Source: Litoribrevibacter albus
Lineage (GTDB): Bacteria; Pseudomonadota; Gammaproteobacteria; Pseudomonadales; Litoribrevibacteraceae
Length of the DNA stretch: 64,000 nt
Assembly (NCBI RefSeq): GCF_030159995.1
Contig: NZ_BSNM01000011.1
Span: 186,001-250,000 of the forward strand
Direction: 5' to 3'
How positions within the stretch are numbered: position 1 is the first letter of the stretch; the number at the start of each line of letters is the position of its first letter. The notes under the pieces were generated by a model, which was not told the DNA's origin, searched no databases, and worked only from the letters and a program-made list of their open reading frames with translations. Made by a program: the position numbers and the translations under genes. Shown piece by piece: positions 17,083-27,492 of this stretch.

Positions 17083-18069
17083 ATGCTGGACGAAATTACC
17101 GAGTTTAAATTTAAACTTAGATTATATCTTTCGATTTTTGGTGCAGCAGCGGCCTCATTTTTCAGCGCTCTTCAAATCAGTCGGGGTGACAACATCACCG
17201 GCCTCATTTCCATTCTGGGGTGCACCTATTTTCTGATTGTTATTTATTTAATGATTCAGAAACGGATCTATCTTTGGAAGGGCAGAGGGTTCTTATTTTT
17301 TATTCCCATCACCATTCTTAACCTAATTTACCTTCGCCCTGAATTCGGAATCTATTGGGCTTATGTGGGAGTAATCAGCTTTTTCCTGGTCATGGAACTC
17401 AAAGAAGCCACCGCTGGGGTATTGGTATTCTTGGCGGGCGTTTTTTACCTCTCCTACCCTAACCACACAGAATATGTTCTGTATCGGGTCTATGGCACCT
17501 TAACGTTAGTTGCGCTATTTACCTTTTCGTTTTCTTATTTAAATGATCGCCTGCATCAGCGTCTTAACAAAATCGCGACCTACGATCCCTTAACTAATGC
17601 ATTGAATCGCTATACCTTCAACGCCGCCGTAGAAAAAGAGTTGTTCTCCTGCCAACGATATAACACTCAGGCAACCCTGCTGCTTTTGGACGTGGATCAC
17701 TTCAAACTGATTAACGATACCTATGGTCATCAGGCCGGAGATAAAGTACTGAAGGAATTGGCTCAGGTCATCATGCAGCGCATCCGCGCTACCGACCAAC
17801 TGTTTCGTTATGGAGGGGAAGAATTCGCATTGCTTCTGCCTCAAACCTCCATTGAAACAGCACTGACAGTAGCCGAAGAACTCAGAAAAATGGTTGCTCA
17901 GCATGACTTTAATATCTCTAGACAAGTCACCTTCAGCGGTGGTCTTTCTCAAGTGAATGCTCAAGAAACATTAAAAAGCTGGGTCAGACACTGTGATAAC
18001 GCGCTGTATCAAGCCAAAGAGCAGGGCCGGAATTGTATTGTGATTGAGCAAGGAGAGTCTCAGTCATAG
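17083..18069 (+). CDS. Diguanylate cyclase with membrane sensor domain
   Basis: A 328-residue enzyme making cyclic di-GMP. Residues 1-155 hold about six hydrophobic segments (FGAAAASFFSALQI, GFLFFIPITILNLIYL, LVALFTFSFSYL), a MASE-like membrane sensor. Residues 165-325 are the GGDEF domain with YDPLTNALNRY, LLLDVDHFKLINDTYGHQAG, and active-site GGEEF at 244-248. An RxxD inhibitory site (RATD, 235-238) stands exactly five residues before it, so product feedback is expected. No ribosome site is obvious at the ATG. Its last codons overlap the tesA stop codon on the other strand. Confidence 0.93.
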   Translation: MLDEITEFKFKLRLYLSIFGAAAASFFSALQISRGDNITGLISILGCTYFLIVIYLMIQKRIYLWKGRGFLFFIPITILNLIYLRPEFGIYWAYVGVISFFLVMELKEATAGVLVFLAGVFYLSYPNHTEYVLYRVYGTLTLVALFTFSFSYLNDRLHQRLNKIATYDPLTNALNRYTFNAAVEKELFSCQRYNTQATLLLLDVDHFKLINDTYGHQAGDKVLKELAQVIMQRIRATDQLFRYGGEEFALLLPQTSIETALTVAEELRKMVAQHDFNISRQVTFSGGLSQVNAQETLKSWVRHCDNALYQAKEQGRNCIVIEQGESQS

Positions 18070-18744
18070 CCTGCCTTCAATCTCCTTCCACAAATACTCC
18101 ACAATCAAAGGCTGGGCTTTGGCTGTTGGGTGAAGGCCGTCTTCCTGAATGAACTCAGGGGGAACCCTTGTCGCCCCGGAAGCCGGGTCTTTAATAAACA
18201 AAGGTTCAAGCATGAACGGAACAAATCCTGTGCTATGTTCGTCTGATAATTGAATAAAAATATTATGGAACATTTGAGTATAGCGACGGCCATAGTTAGT
18301 AGGGATTCGCATCCCCAGCAAGAGCACTTCGATTTGTTTTGCTTGTGCGGACTGAATAATCTGAGACAAATTGCGTTTCATTTCAGTAAGCGATAAACCT
18401 CGAAGCCCATCGTTTGCCCCTAGCTCCAGAATCAATAAACTGGGTTGATGCGTGGTAAGTAAGTGCTCAATCTGGGACAAGCCTTCGACACTGGTTTGTC
18501 CGCTGATACTGACATTGATGACTTGGGTATTACGTTGTTCAGCATCCAGTTTTTGTTGAAGCAGCACAGGCCAACTTTGCTCAACCTCGATGCCGTATCC
18601 GGCACTTAAGCTGTCACCCAAAATAAGAATACGGCTGGCTTGTGCCATACTCACTGAACTAAACAGCAACAAAGTGAGTATAACTATCAGAGAGAGACCG
18701 CCGAAAAGAGCACGCTGCGGTAATGAGAAAGACCGTCGTTTCAT
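18064..18744 (-). CDS. tesA: TesA-type SGNH lysophospholipase/thioesterase (arylesterase)
   Basis: Periplasmic multifunctional esterase of about 226 residues. The signal peptide includes LIVILTLLLFSSVSMAQA. The mature enzyme opens with ILILGDSLSAGYG (GDSL nucleophile block), then LELGANDGLRG (block III Asn) and EDGLHPTAKAQ (catalytic Asp and His). The open frame extends back to 18996, but that extension overlaps the divergent ABC gene and has no homologous look; ATG 18744 (MKRRSFSL) is preceded by GAGAG and gives a normal signal peptide. Divergent tesA / ybbA-ybbP is a conserved arrangement, known from E. coli. Confidence 0.93.
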   Translation of the reverse strand: MKRRSFSLPQRALFGGLSLIVILTLLLFSSVSMAQASRILILGDSLSAGYGIEVEQSWPVLLQQKLDAEQRNTQVINVSISGQTSVEGLSQIEHLLTTHQPSLLILELGANDGLRGLSLTEMKRNLSQIIQSAQAKQIEVLLLGMRIPTNYGRRYTQMFHNIFIQLSDEHSTGFVPFMLEPLFIKDPASGATRVPPEFIQEDGLHPTAKAQPLIVEYLWKEIEGRL

Positions 18745-18790
18745 CACTCTCAAATGTGTTAACGAATTATAAAATGGAATTGAATAACCC

Positions 18791-19480
18791 ATGGTTGTAA
18801 TCAAAGCAGAAAACCTCAGTAAGACCGTTTCGTTAGGCCAACAATCACTCACCATCCTATCAGGACTCAACCTGGAGGTGAATTCAGGTGAGACACTGGC
18901 AATTCTGGGGCGTTCCGGTTCAGGTAAATCAACCTTACTGAGCTTACTGGCGGGGTTGGATTCAGCCACCGGCGGCCTGATCTCACTCAACGGCAACGAG
19001 CTAACCCTGCTCGATGAAGATGGCCGCGCTGAAGTAAGAAACCAACATGTGGGCTTTATCTTCCAATCTTTTCAATTACTGCCCCATCTCACTGCACTAG
19101 ATAACGTCATGTTGCCGCTGGAACTGGCCGGTGATAAGGACGCGGAGGAAAAAGCCAAGTATTGGCTAACAGAGGTTGGGCTGGGTAACCGCATGGATCA
19201 TCAACCCAATCAACTGTCAGGCGGCGAACAACAACGGGTGGCCATTGCACGTGCCTTTGTCACTCACCCTGAAATCCTGTTCGCGGACGAACCTACCGGA
19301 AACCTCGACCCCAATACGGGACAAACCATTACCGATTTACTCTTCCGCCTGAACCAGCAACAAGGAACCACCTTAATTCTGGTCACCCACGATCATGAAT
19401 TAGCAGAGCTGTGCCAGCGGCAAGTCTCGCTCGAAGAAGGTAAGCTGGTAGAACAGACCTCGTTGGAGGCACTGTCTTAA
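18791..19480 (+). CDS. ybbA: ABC transporter ATP-binding protein YbbA
   Basis: A 229-residue ATPase of the LolD/MacB-like family. Visible motifs are Walker A GRSGSGKST (about 41-49), Q-loop GFIFQSFQLLPHLTALDNVM, signature LSGGEQQRVAIARA, Walker B ILFADEPTGNLD, and switch histidine LVTHD. Its stop overlaps the ATG of the permease gene by one base (TAATG), indicating translational coupling. With YbbP it forms an exporter-type complex of undefined substrate, next to tesA as in other gammaproteobacteria. Confidence 0.95.
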   Translation: MVVIKAENLSKTVSLGQQSLTILSGLNLEVNSGETLAILGRSGSGKSTLLSLLAGLDSATGGLISLNGNELTLLDEDGRAEVRNQHVGFIFQSFQLLPHLTALDNVMLPLELAGDKDAEEKAKYWLTEVGLGNRMDHQPNQLSGGEQQRVAIARAFVTHPEILFADEPTGNLDPNTGQTITDLLFRLNQQQGTTLILVTHDHELAELCQRQVSLEEGKLVEQTSLEALS

Positions 19481-22062
19481 TGTCTCCAAGTATTTCAATC
19501 GCTCGCAAACATTGGTGGAAAGACATTTCCAGCGCCGAAATGCGATTACTCTTCATCGCAACCCTGATTGCAGCCCTCAGCATGACGATGATCACCACCT
19601 TTACGGATCGTCTCACCCGAACCATGAGCTACCGGGCCAGTGAGTTAATCGTCGGGGATTTAACACTGCAAAGTCAGAACCCCATCAGTGAGAGCATCAT
19701 CTCAGAGGCAAAACAACGAGGTTTCCTTCACTCTCCTGCACTGTCGTTTTCAACGATGGCCTTTGCCAATGACCAACTGCAGCTCACACAAATTCGAGCC
19801 GTCTCAGACAACTATCCCTTAAAAGGCACCATCACCATTGCCGATCAGCCTTTTGGTACAGGCGCGCCATCGGCTCAGCCTCCTACACCTGGCTCCGTCT
19901 GGGCAGAGCAACGAGTGATGCACGCACTGGGTTTGAGTCTCGGCGATACCGTTGAAATCGGTGACGCCTTGTTCACAGTGGATAAAATCTTAGTACAGGA
20001 TGCAGATCGTTCCGGGAACTTCTACAGCCCGTTTGGGGCAATGATCATGCGAATGGAAGATGTAGAGAAAACGGCCGTACTTGGTCCCGGCAGCCGTATT
20101 TTGCACAAACATTATTTTAGAGCGCCACAAACTACATCCACTCAGGATCAAACGGATGATGTCACACAAACCCGTCTCATCCAGGAGTTTGCCGATTGGC
20201 TCACGCCTCAGTTAACAGAGCATGAGAAATTGAGGGGAGCAGTGTCCTCTGAAACCTCGATGGGATCAGCAGTTCAACGGGCACAACAATACCTGGGCTT
20301 AGCCAGTTTAGTAGCCGTGTTACTGGCAGGCGTTGCCATTGCCATGAGCAGCCAACGGTACAGTGAGCGCCATTATCAAACCGCCGCACTGCTACGTTGC
20401 TTAGGGGCTTCCCAACAACAAATCAGTCGCATCTTTCTCGTAAAGATTCTTATGACAGGAGTACTGGCCGTCACCCTAGGCAGTGCCCTCGGGTTTCTTG
20501 CCCATTACCTGCTATTTGAATTGATGAAATCACTGATTCCTTCAGACATTTTGCCAGCACGATGGACACCCGTACTGATCAGCATGAGTGCCGGATTAAT
20601 CGTCCTCATGGCATTTTCCTTAGCACCGATTCAAAAGCTGAAGGAAGTGTCTCCGGTTCGGGTGTTAAGACGGGAACTCAACCCTAAACCGGTTAAACTC
20701 AACGCCTTCTACCTCATCGCCATCGTTTGTATGGGTGGCTTGGCGTACCTGCTGACGCAACACCTGCAACTGACGCTGATTTTCGTGGTGGGTCTGGTGG
20801 TCATGGCCGTGTTGTTTAGTGCACTGTCCGCCGCTCTGTTAGTAGCCCTTCATAAGCTGGCACCCAAACTGCCAAAGAAGGTTCAGCTAGGCTTTAATCA
20901 GCTGTATCGTCACCGTTACTATGCCATTTCCCAGCTCAGTGCTTTTGCCTTTATCTTCACGGCAATCACCTTGATTCTGGTGGTACGAACAGATTTATTT
21001 TCCCGTTGGCAAGCATCAATTCCCGCCAACACACCGAATCATTTTGCGATTAATATCTTACCCGACAAGATTAACGCCTTTGATCAATTCCTTAACAAGG
21101 CGGGTGTCGACGGCAGTGAATCCTACCCGATAGTGCGAGGACGATTGATTGAAATTAATCAGCAAATTGTTCAAGAAGCTGTTTCGAAAGAAGATCAACC
21201 AAACGCTATTCGAAGGGAGCTGAATCTAACCTGGAGTGAACACCCTGGGGCTGATACGGAAATTGTTGCCGGAAAATGGTGGCCTGAGCTCAATACCTCG
21301 TCCAATCAAGCTGCGACCGCTGCACATCAGGATGCTCGTAACTTTGAACATAACTACGTTTCCATTGAAAGTGAGCTGGCCGATAAACTTGGCGTAGCAT
21401 TAGGCGATATTCTCACCTTCAAAGTCGCAGGCAAACGTCTTGATGCCGAGGTTTCAAGCATTCGCAAAGTCCAGTGGGATAACTTCAAACCGAACTTTTA
21501 TATGATCTTTCCACCGGGCACGTTGAATGCCTTCCACCATACCTACCTCAAGAGCTTTTACATGGATGCCCAAGATCATCAAACCCTGATTGATCTTAAC
21601 CGGGAATTCAAAGCGGTCAGTATCATTCCGGTCGAACAAATTATTCAACAAATCAGAGGCATTCTTGACCAGACTACAGTCGCGGTGGAGTACATACTGC
21701 TCTTGGTGTTAGCGGCGGGTTTAGTGCTGTTATTTGCGACCCTGCAAAGCACCCTGTCGATTCGACGACATGAGGCCGCTATTTACCGCACGCTGGGGGC
21801 TTCAGGCAATTACATCAACCAATTGGTTATCTACGAGTATCTATGGTTAGCGCTGCTGGCAAGCGGCTTGGCGATGTTCGCCACCGAAGCACTGAGCTTT
21901 GCACTCTACCATCGTATATTCGAAGCCGAATGGCAGCTCCACTGGTCGCTTTGGCTTGCTACGCCACTGGGTGCCATTTCAGTGATTGTTGCCAGCGGTT
22001 GGTACGGCAGCCGCCCGGTCATCCAGGCATCGCCTAATCGCTTGTTGAGGGAAGTTAGTTAA
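19480..22062 (+). CDS. ybbP: ABC transporter permease YbbP (FtsX/MacB-type)
   Basis: An 860-residue inner-membrane permease. It has an N-terminal helix (LLFIATLIAALSMTMITTF), a large periplasmic domain, three helices around residues 265-390 (VAVLLAGVAIAMSSQRYSER, the FtsX-type loop QTAALLRCLGASQQQISRIF), two helices in the middle, and a second FtsX unit at the C-terminus containing EAAIYRTLGASGNYINQL. This duplicated FtsX architecture is that of YbbP and related lipid/lipoprotein-linked permeases. It is coupled to ybbA and is the last gene of the unit. Confidence 0.93.
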   Translation: MSPSISIARKHWWKDISSAEMRLLFIATLIAALSMTMITTFTDRLTRTMSYRASELIVGDLTLQSQNPISESIISEAKQRGFLHSPALSFSTMAFANDQLQLTQIRAVSDNYPLKGTITIADQPFGTGAPSAQPPTPGSVWAEQRVMHALGLSLGDTVEIGDALFTVDKILVQDADRSGNFYSPFGAMIMRMEDVEKTAVLGPGSRILHKHYFRAPQTTSTQDQTDDVTQTRLIQEFADWLTPQLTEHEKLRGAVSSETSMGSAVQRAQQYLGLASLVAVLLAGVAIAMSSQRYSERHYQTAALLRCLGASQQQISRIFLVKILMTGVLAVTLGSALGFLAHYLLFELMKSLIPSDILPARWTPVLISMSAGLIVLMAFSLAPIQKLKEVSPVRVLRRELNPKPVKLNAFYLIAIVCMGGLAYLLTQHLQLTLIFVVGLVVMAVLFSALSAALLVALHKLAPKLPKKVQLGFNQLYRHRYYAISQLSAFAFIFTAITLILVVRTDLFSRWQASIPANTPNHFAINILPDKINAFDQFLNKAGVDGSESYPIVRGRLIEINQQIVQEAVSKEDQPNAIRRELNLTWSEHPGADTEIVAGKWWPELNTSSNQAATAAHQDARNFEHNYVSIESELADKLGVALGDILTFKVAGKRLDAEVSSIRKVQWDNFKPNFYMIFPPGTLNAFHHTYLKSFYMDAQDHQTLIDLNREFKAVSIIPVEQIIQQIRGILDQTTVAVEYILLLVLAAGLVLLFATLQSTLSIRRHEAAIYRTLGASGNYINQLVIYEYLWLALLASGLAMFATEALSFALYHRIFEAEWQLHWSLWLATPLGAISVIVASGWYGSRPVIQASPNRLLREVS

Positions 22063-22122
22063 CCCTCACATAATTAACTCGGGATTGGAATCAGGCAGGA
22101 TCGACGCAGACCTGTAGGCAAA

Positions 22123-24213
22123 TCAGAGCTGCACCGTAACACCCACCAAAGCCGTTCGGCCACGGGCGGGAAGCCCTTCTTCCAGCCCCTGTTGAGGCGA
22201 CCGGGTACGATAAGAGACATCCCCAAGATTATAGATGTCCATTCGCAAGGCCACCTCTGGGGTTACTTCCGCTTGCATTGAGGCATTGAAGATCCAGTAA
22301 TCATCCAAATAGGTTTTGCCATCTGGACCATTCTCTGTGGATAACACTTCATCGTGGTAATAACCACTGAGATTAAGATTCAGCGGATGTCGATGATAAT
22401 TCGCGGAAAAGAAACCTAAGTTATCTGATACCGGCTCTGAATCGATGGTTTTAAAGATGTGAGTGTAACCGGAGCGAAGTAACAGATGATCACTCAAGGC
22501 CACGTCCAACTCATATTCCAACCCGTTTACTTCATCCTGACCAACGTTCTGAGGTTGGAAAGCCGTAAAGCCAGGCACCACATCGTCCACCAGCACAGGT
22601 TTGACCAGATTTTCATAGTGGTTATGAAATAGGGTTAACGTGGATTGCACCATATCTCGCTGGTAATGCCAGCTCAACTCGTAGGTATCCACTTCTTCGG
22701 GTTTTAAATCAGGGTTGGAAATTCCACCCGAGGCGATACCTGCGCGAGTTTCAGCAAACGACGGAGCACGAAATGCTTCACCATAAAGAAGTTTGAAGGT
22801 GTGTCGATTCAGGCTATAGACCATGCCTCCCCGATAACTGTTGTGGCTACCAAAGTCATCGTATTTATCGTGGCGAAGGCCTGCCGTTAGACTCAGGTTT
22901 TCAACGACTCGCCACTCGTCCTGAAGGTACAAACCTTTACTAATTCGGTCACCCGGCTCCAACAAATCATAGCGCACGCCGGCGATATAGAATCCGCGTT
23001 CAAGCGCAAAGTTATCTGTGGGTACCAGCTGGCCCGTTGCCGCCAGGTTATCGATATCAATGTTGGTCTGGAAGGGATTCAGACTGTTTTCTTCCTTCAT
23101 CCAGGAACCACCAAAACTTAGTAGGTGATCCGGATGTAATTGCCAGGAAGCGTCCATTCCCACCCGTTCATGCTCAACCGTGCGGATATTACCGCCCACC
23201 ATCAACTGCTGACTGCTATTGGTCCAATACAAAGGGCTGCCAGTGGGGTCAGGAACCGGGTTCTCAGGAAACAAGCCAAGGACGGTATCGTAATCGGATG
23301 AACTCTGCTCTCCGTGAACTAACAACTTAAAATCCGTTACCTCGTGTTGATAACTCACACGCAGTAATTCGTTATCCGTCTTGATTCGTTGATGGTCAAT
23401 GGCTTGTGCTCCGCCGCTGATAAAATCCTCATTTGTGCGCTTGGCCAACCGATAATAGGCGCTGAAACCTTTAAAGCGCCCTTGCAGATAGAAATCGGTA
23501 CGATGAATGGGATCTTGTGTCGGCTCGAATTGTCCCTGGAAGTCATAGAAGGCCGGATAGTGCTCACCATGATCCTGATAATCCTGGGCAAAAAGTGACA
23601 CAGACAAATCAGACCATTGATGAGACCACTGAAGTGCGGCCTCTTGCGCATTATGACTTCCGGCTCTGAGTTTAATGTTGGACGAATCACGATCCGAGAT
23701 CAGATTGATAACCGCAGAAAAGGCGTTAGCACCATAGAGCGCAGAACCCGGGCCCCGAATGATTTCCACTTGTTGAATGTTTTCCAGGGTAATTTGGCGA
23801 TCTTGAGAAAACACGCCGCCAGTAATCGGATCATTTAACCGGGCGCCATCCAGCAACACCAAAACCTCCCGACCTACGGTGTTGGACTGTCGTCCACGAA
23901 CGCTAGGAACACTAACACCACCTTCAGCATCGGTACGGGACATTTGAAAACCGGGCACAAAATTCAATAATTGATCAAGAGTTTCGACACCCATCCGTTG
24001 CATTTCATCCTTGGTATAAACGGAAACAGAGGATGGGGAGTTCTTAACCAACCGGCTTGTACCGGTAGAGACATCCACCGTAATGGTCATCAACTCTTCC
24101 AAAGACAACTCAAAGAAGTCGTAATGCTCAGAGCTGGCAAATTGAGCCCAACAAGGTACGGACCCCCCTAGTAGACCGAAACTCAGAAACCGAACAAGAG
24201 GGCTGCTTTTCAT
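22123..24213 (-). CDS. TonB-dependent outer-membrane receptor
   Basis: A 696-residue receptor. A signal peptide (through PCWA) is followed by a plug domain: SLEELMTITVDVSTGTSRL, SPSSVSVYTKDEM, TLDQLLNFVPGFQ, the QVEIIRGPGSALYGANAFSA plug motif. A 22-strand type barrel follows, ending in TALVGVTVQL with a terminal hydrophobic/aromatic-type OMP signature. The 'SLEELMTI-V-ST' opening is shared with receptors annotated for vitamin B12/iron complexes and unknown ligands. I find no B12 riboswitch, Fur box or neighbouring transporter genes to identify the substrate. Convergent with ybbP. Confidence 0.92.
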   Translation of the reverse strand: MKSSPLVRFLSFGLLGGSVPCWAQFASSEHYDFFELSLEELMTITVDVSTGTSRLVKNSPSSVSVYTKDEMQRMGVETLDQLLNFVPGFQMSRTDAEGGVSVPSVRGRQSNTVGREVLVLLDGARLNDPITGGVFSQDRQITLENIQQVEIIRGPGSALYGANAFSAVINLISDRDSSNIKLRAGSHNAQEAALQWSHQWSDLSVSLFAQDYQDHGEHYPAFYDFQGQFEPTQDPIHRTDFYLQGRFKGFSAYYRLAKRTNEDFISGGAQAIDHQRIKTDNELLRVSYQHEVTDFKLLVHGEQSSSDYDTVLGLFPENPVPDPTGSPLYWTNSSQQLMVGGNIRTVEHERVGMDASWQLHPDHLLSFGGSWMKEENSLNPFQTNIDIDNLAATGQLVPTDNFALERGFYIAGVRYDLLEPGDRISKGLYLQDEWRVVENLSLTAGLRHDKYDDFGSHNSYRGGMVYSLNRHTFKLLYGEAFRAPSFAETRAGIASGGISNPDLKPEEVDTYELSWHYQRDMVQSTLTLFHNHYENLVKPVLVDDVVPGFTAFQPQNVGQDEVNGLEYELDVALSDHLLLRSGYTHIFKTIDSEPVSDNLGFFSANYHRHPLNLNLSGYYHDEVLSTENGPDGKTYLDDYWIFNASMQAEVTPEVALRMDIYNLGDVSYRTRSPQQGLEEGLPARGRTALVGVTVQL

Positions 24214-24399
24214 CGCAAAATCACTCCATCTAAGTGATTAAAATATAGACCAGATCTCATGCTTCACACCGACTCCAAAAACGCATCCGAGCGATTACAT
24301 CAGCTCATATTCAGAGAAAATTGTTATCTCCCGAAGGACTTGATCTAGTATCAAAAATAGAAGCAAGCACAGCACACATGCTAAGAAGCGGGAGGACAC

Positions 24400-24636
24400 A
24401 TGGACACATTGATTGAATTTCTTGGTTGGGCCACGCTCATAAACTACCTGATTCTGTGTTTATGGTTCGGGCTGTTTGCGTTTGCAAAAAACTGGCTATA
24501 TAACCTGCACACCACTTGGTTTGATATTTCCAAACCTCAGTTTGATGTCATTCATTACACGGCTATGGCGATCTACAAATTATTCATCGCCTTCTTTGCA
24601 ATGATTCCGTTTTTTATTCTATTGGCTATCCGGTAG
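24400..24636 (+). CDS. Small two-helix membrane protein (DUF6868-like)
   Basis: A 78-residue protein with two membrane helices (about 8-27 and 53-75) separated by the conserved-looking loop LHTTWFDISKPQFDVIHYTA. A strong GGGAGG site lies 6 bases before ATG. I recall this pattern from a small family of unknown function in marine gammaproteobacteria (DUF6868). It is isolated between the receptor gene (divergent) and the chemoreceptor gene (convergent). No function can be proposed. Confidence 0.8.
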   Translation: MDTLIEFLGWATLINYLILCLWFGLFAFAKNWLYNLHTTWFDISKPQFDVIHYTAMAIYKLFIAFFAMIPFFILLAIR

Positions 24637-24679
24637 GGACAGCCAATGCTCAACTCGAACGCGCCTATCTGTTCATGCC

Positions 24680-26539
24680 TTAAACCGCGAAGGCTGACGC
24701 CGAGGTGTTGATATCGTTAACCACTTCTCCCAATCGAACGGTGGCCAAGGAAGTTTGCTCGCTGTGTTCCTTCAACGACTTGGACGATTCAAAAATATCG
24801 TGAATATAGCTGTTTAATTCATTGGCTGCGGCGGTTTGCTCTTCAACACTGGTGGCAATCTGAATGTTCATCATGCTGATCTCTGCCACTTTCTGAGTCA
24901 TCTCACGCATCATTTGAATGGCCTGATCCGCCTGATGTTGACCTTTTGCCCCCTTCTCGCTGGATAAGGATACCGACGCCACCACATTCGCAATCACTTC
25001 TTTAAACTGACTTAACGTGCTGCGGACTTCTTCCGTGGCTGAATGGGTTCGAGCCGATAACGTTCGCACTTCATCGGCCACCACCGCAAAGCCTCTGCCG
25101 TGGTCTCCGGCTCGGGCAGCTTCAATCGCCGCATTCAACGCCAACATATTGGTTTGGTCTGCAATGTCCTGGATGGAATCTAACAATGTCTCGATGTCAG
25201 CACTGGTATCCTCTAACTGACCAATGGCGCTGACAGAATTCTGAACCTCTTCCTGCAAGGTTCGAATTGCATCCTGAGCCATGCCACTGATGGTTGTGGT
25301 CTCATTGAGTTTTTCATTCACGGTTCCTACAAAGTTGGCGGTCCCTTGAGCGTTTCGCGCCACTTCCTGAATGGCACACGACATTTCTTCCATGGCAGTT
25401 GCCGACTGCTCTACCTTCATGTGCTGTTCAGCCGTAGACAGATTCACTTGCTCTGTCATCACAGACATTTCAGTGGCCACATCCGTGATACTGTTTGCTG
25501 AGGTTTTGATTTCAGAAATGGCATGAGAGAGTTTTTGATTTAAGCCGTTAAAGGCACTTTCGAGAATGTCCAGTTCGTTGGTTTTGCTCTGAACCCGATG
25601 AGCCAGTTCATCGTCATTAATCAAACTCAACACGTACTGAATGAGTTTATTCAGAGACACACTGATGCTGTTTGAAACCAGTAAAACACTGAACAGGGTA
25701 ATTACCGCCAACAGGGCTAAGGTGCCATATAGAATGGCCGTCACCGTCTCGGTTTGGTCATGTATAGCCACTTTGAGTTCTTCCTTGACGGAAGAAAAGA
25801 TGGTTTCTAGATTATGAGCTGCCGCCCGGAGGGTGCCATGTAAGCCATCTTTATGGCTAAGACCTTTCATTTTCTCCGCTTCATACAGCGTCATAAATTG
25901 AGTTTGATAATCACTCAGAATGGGAATAATTTCTGCCTTTAAAGAAACCGGTACCTTAGTTTTGAACGTCTCAATAGACTGATTGAATTTGTCGATGTAT
26001 TTGCTGTCCCGACGCAACATGAAGTCTTTCTCATGACGTCGTAACATCAGCATTTCAAACAAGAGCATGGGCTGGTTTTGAATTACTGCCTCAACTTGAT
26101 GAATACTTCCCCTCAATGCACCATACAAACCACTTTTATGATCAAGCCCTATGGTCTGCTGATACTGCGCCAATGCATTGAAAGACTGTTGGTAGCTATC
26201 GAGCTCCCTTTTCATATCAGATAAATTGAGTGCGCTGTCCTGCAACTGAACCACCAATCCTCGCTCAAACTCAGACGACGTCGCTTTGGTCGTGTCATAG
26301 AGTCGATTAAACTCTTCAATGTACGCAGCATCTTTTCGAGCTAAAAAATCTTTTTCTGTCTTACGAAGCTCCAATACCTGCTCGGACAAGGTTTCCAGTG
26401 TATTGGCCAGCTCATGCAGTTGATGCAAGGATTCACTGGAGTAACGGCTCAGACCTCCGGTAATCAAAAAACCTACCGCAACCAACAACAAAATAATAAT
26501 GTGCTTGTGACGAACGGATAAGTGCTGGCCCAATTCCAT
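24680..26539 (-). CDS. Methyl-accepting chemotaxis protein with helical bimodular (HBM) sensor
   Basis: A 619-residue chemoreceptor. Membrane helices lie near residues 13-30 and 270-295. The periplasmic region (about 35-265) contains two similar modules with the repeated sequence [20 protein letters not shown] and [20 protein letters not shown], each followed by a '[10 protein letters not shown] / [10 protein letters not shown]' segment. This duplicated pattern is the HBM domain, known from the McpS receptor of Pseudomonas putida, which senses TCA-cycle acids. A HAMP-like region and a full signalling domain ([20 protein letters not shown]) follow. No C-terminal CheR-tethering pentapeptide is present. 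An AGAGG ribosome site supports the start. Confidence 0.93.
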   Translation of the reverse strand: MELGQHLSVRHKHIIILLLVAVGFLITGGLSRYSSESLHQLHELANTLETLSEQVLELRKTEKDFLARKDAAYIEEFNRLYDTTKATSSEFERGLVVQLQDSALNLSDMKRELDSYQQSFNALAQYQQTIGLDHKSGLYGALRGSIHQVEAVIQNQPMLLFEMLMLRRHEKDFMLRRDSKYIDKFNQSIETFKTKVPVSLKAEIIPILSDYQTQFMTLYEAEKMKGLSHKDGLHGTLRAAAHNLETIFSSVKEELKVAIHDQTETVTAILYGTLALLAVITLFSVLLVSNSISVSLNKLIQYVLSLINDDELAHRVQSKTNELDILESAFNGLNQKLSHAISEIKTSANSITDVATEMSVMTEQVNLSTAEQHMKVEQSATAMEEMSCAIQEVARNAQGTANFVGTVNEKLNETTTISGMAQDAIRTLQEEVQNSVSAIGQLEDTSADIETLLDSIQDIADQTNMLALNAAIEAARAGDHGRGFAVVADEVRTLSARTHSATEEVRSTLSQFKEVIANVVASVSLSSEKGAKGQHQADQAIQMMREMTQKVAEISMMNIQIATSVEEQTAAANELNSYIHDIFESSKSLKEHSEQTSLATVRLGEVVNDINTSASAFAV

Positions 26540-26677
26540 GTGACACCTCTATATGGTTTGTTTGAGTAGGCTGGTGAAGCTTTCTTCAGTCCAATCAATT
26601 AAGTATCGTAAACAAACCTATAGGTTTCAGATGAGAAGCACTGAAAAGCATGTAGGAGATCATCCGCGAATGGCTAG

Positions 26678-26690
26678 TGACCATTGGTCA
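26678..26690. promoter_or_regulatory. Palindrome in a divergent promoter region
   Basis: TGACCA-T-TGGTCA is a perfect 13-bp palindrome, nested in AGTGAC/GTCACT (26676-26696). It lies 65 bp before the binding-protein start and 139 bp before the chemoreceptor start. Size and symmetry suit a dimeric repressor or activator; the factor is unknown. Confidence 0.45.
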
Positions 26691-26754
26691 GTCACTCATG
26701 CCAACTGAAATATTTGCATATACTCTTATAGGAATAGATTTCCGAGAGTAGATT

Positions 26755-27492
26755 ATGCGTCGTATCCTGATCGGTTGTTGGTTCCTGCTAAGTTCATTCA
26801 TGTGCCAAGGGTATGAAATTCAGATCGTTACTGAGGATTTCGCCCCTTACAGCTACAAAGAAAACGGAAAGCTCACGGGTATTTCTGTTGAAATCGTTGA
26901 ATCCTTATTAGAACAATTGAACCTGCCTTCCAATATTCGGGTCTACCCTTTCAAACGCACCATCGAGCTGGCGAAAACCCGGAAAAATACGCTGATCTTC
27001 TCCATTATTCGAAGTGAAGAACGTGAACGACACTTTAAGTGGGTTGGTCGACTGGCTCCAATCACCACAGCCCTGTTCAAGTTAAAACAACGCACAGACA
27101 TCAATATCCAATCCATTGAAGACATAGCAGAATTTCGGATCAGTGATATTCAAGGGTCTGCGGTCTGGGAGCATTTAAAGCGCTATGATATTGAGGTGCT
27201 TGAAATTCCCTCCACCGCTCAAAACATTCAGATGCTGAAGTTAGGACGAATCGACCTCACCAGTACTGTAGAACTCAATTTTTATCACACGCTCAGAGTG
27301 CTGGACTATTCGCCGAAAGAGTTTGAAGTAGCTTATGTCTTTGATGAGCTTTCAAGCCATCTCTGGCTGGCGTTCAACAAAGATACAGACGATAAAATCG
27401 TAGAAGACTTTCGAGAAGCGCTGCAGACCTTCAAGACGTCAGTTATGTTTAAATCGTTACTGAAGAAATACAATCCTAACTTAAATGATTAG
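26755..27492 (+). CDS. Periplasmic amino-acid-type solute-binding protein (SBP family 3)
   Basis: A 245-residue exported protein with a signal peptide ending near CQGYE and a family 3 binding fold: IQIVTEDFAPYSYKENGKLT at the N-terminus of the mature protein, ISVEIVESLLEQL, and a later DIQGSAVWEHL hinge segment. There are no ABC permease or ATPase genes beside it. It is convergent with, and overlaps by 17 bp, a histidine kinase gene, and divergent from a chemoreceptor gene. That context suggests a sensory rather than transport role, which is inference. Confidence 0.85.
   Translation: MRRILIGCWFLLSSFMCQGYEIQIVTEDFAPYSYKENGKLTGISVEIVESLLEQLNLPSNIRVYPFKRTIELAKTRKNTLIFSIIRSEERERHFKWVGRLAPITTALFKLKQRTDINIQSIEDIAEFRISDIQGSAVWEHLKRYDIEVLEIPSTAQNIQMLKLGRIDLTSTVELNFYHTLRVLDYSPKEFEVAYVFDELSSHLWLAFNKDTDDKIVEDFREALQTFKTSVMFKSLLKKYNPNLND

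Noticed and set aside
18745-18996. N-terminal extension of tesA
   Set aside because: It overlaps the divergent ybbA gene, would precede the signal peptide, and has no family resemblance; ATG 18744 is better supported.
24214-24399. Cobalamin riboswitch or Fur box before the TonB receptor
   Set aside because: No B12-box consensus, conserved helices or GATAAT-type Fur repeat is visible.
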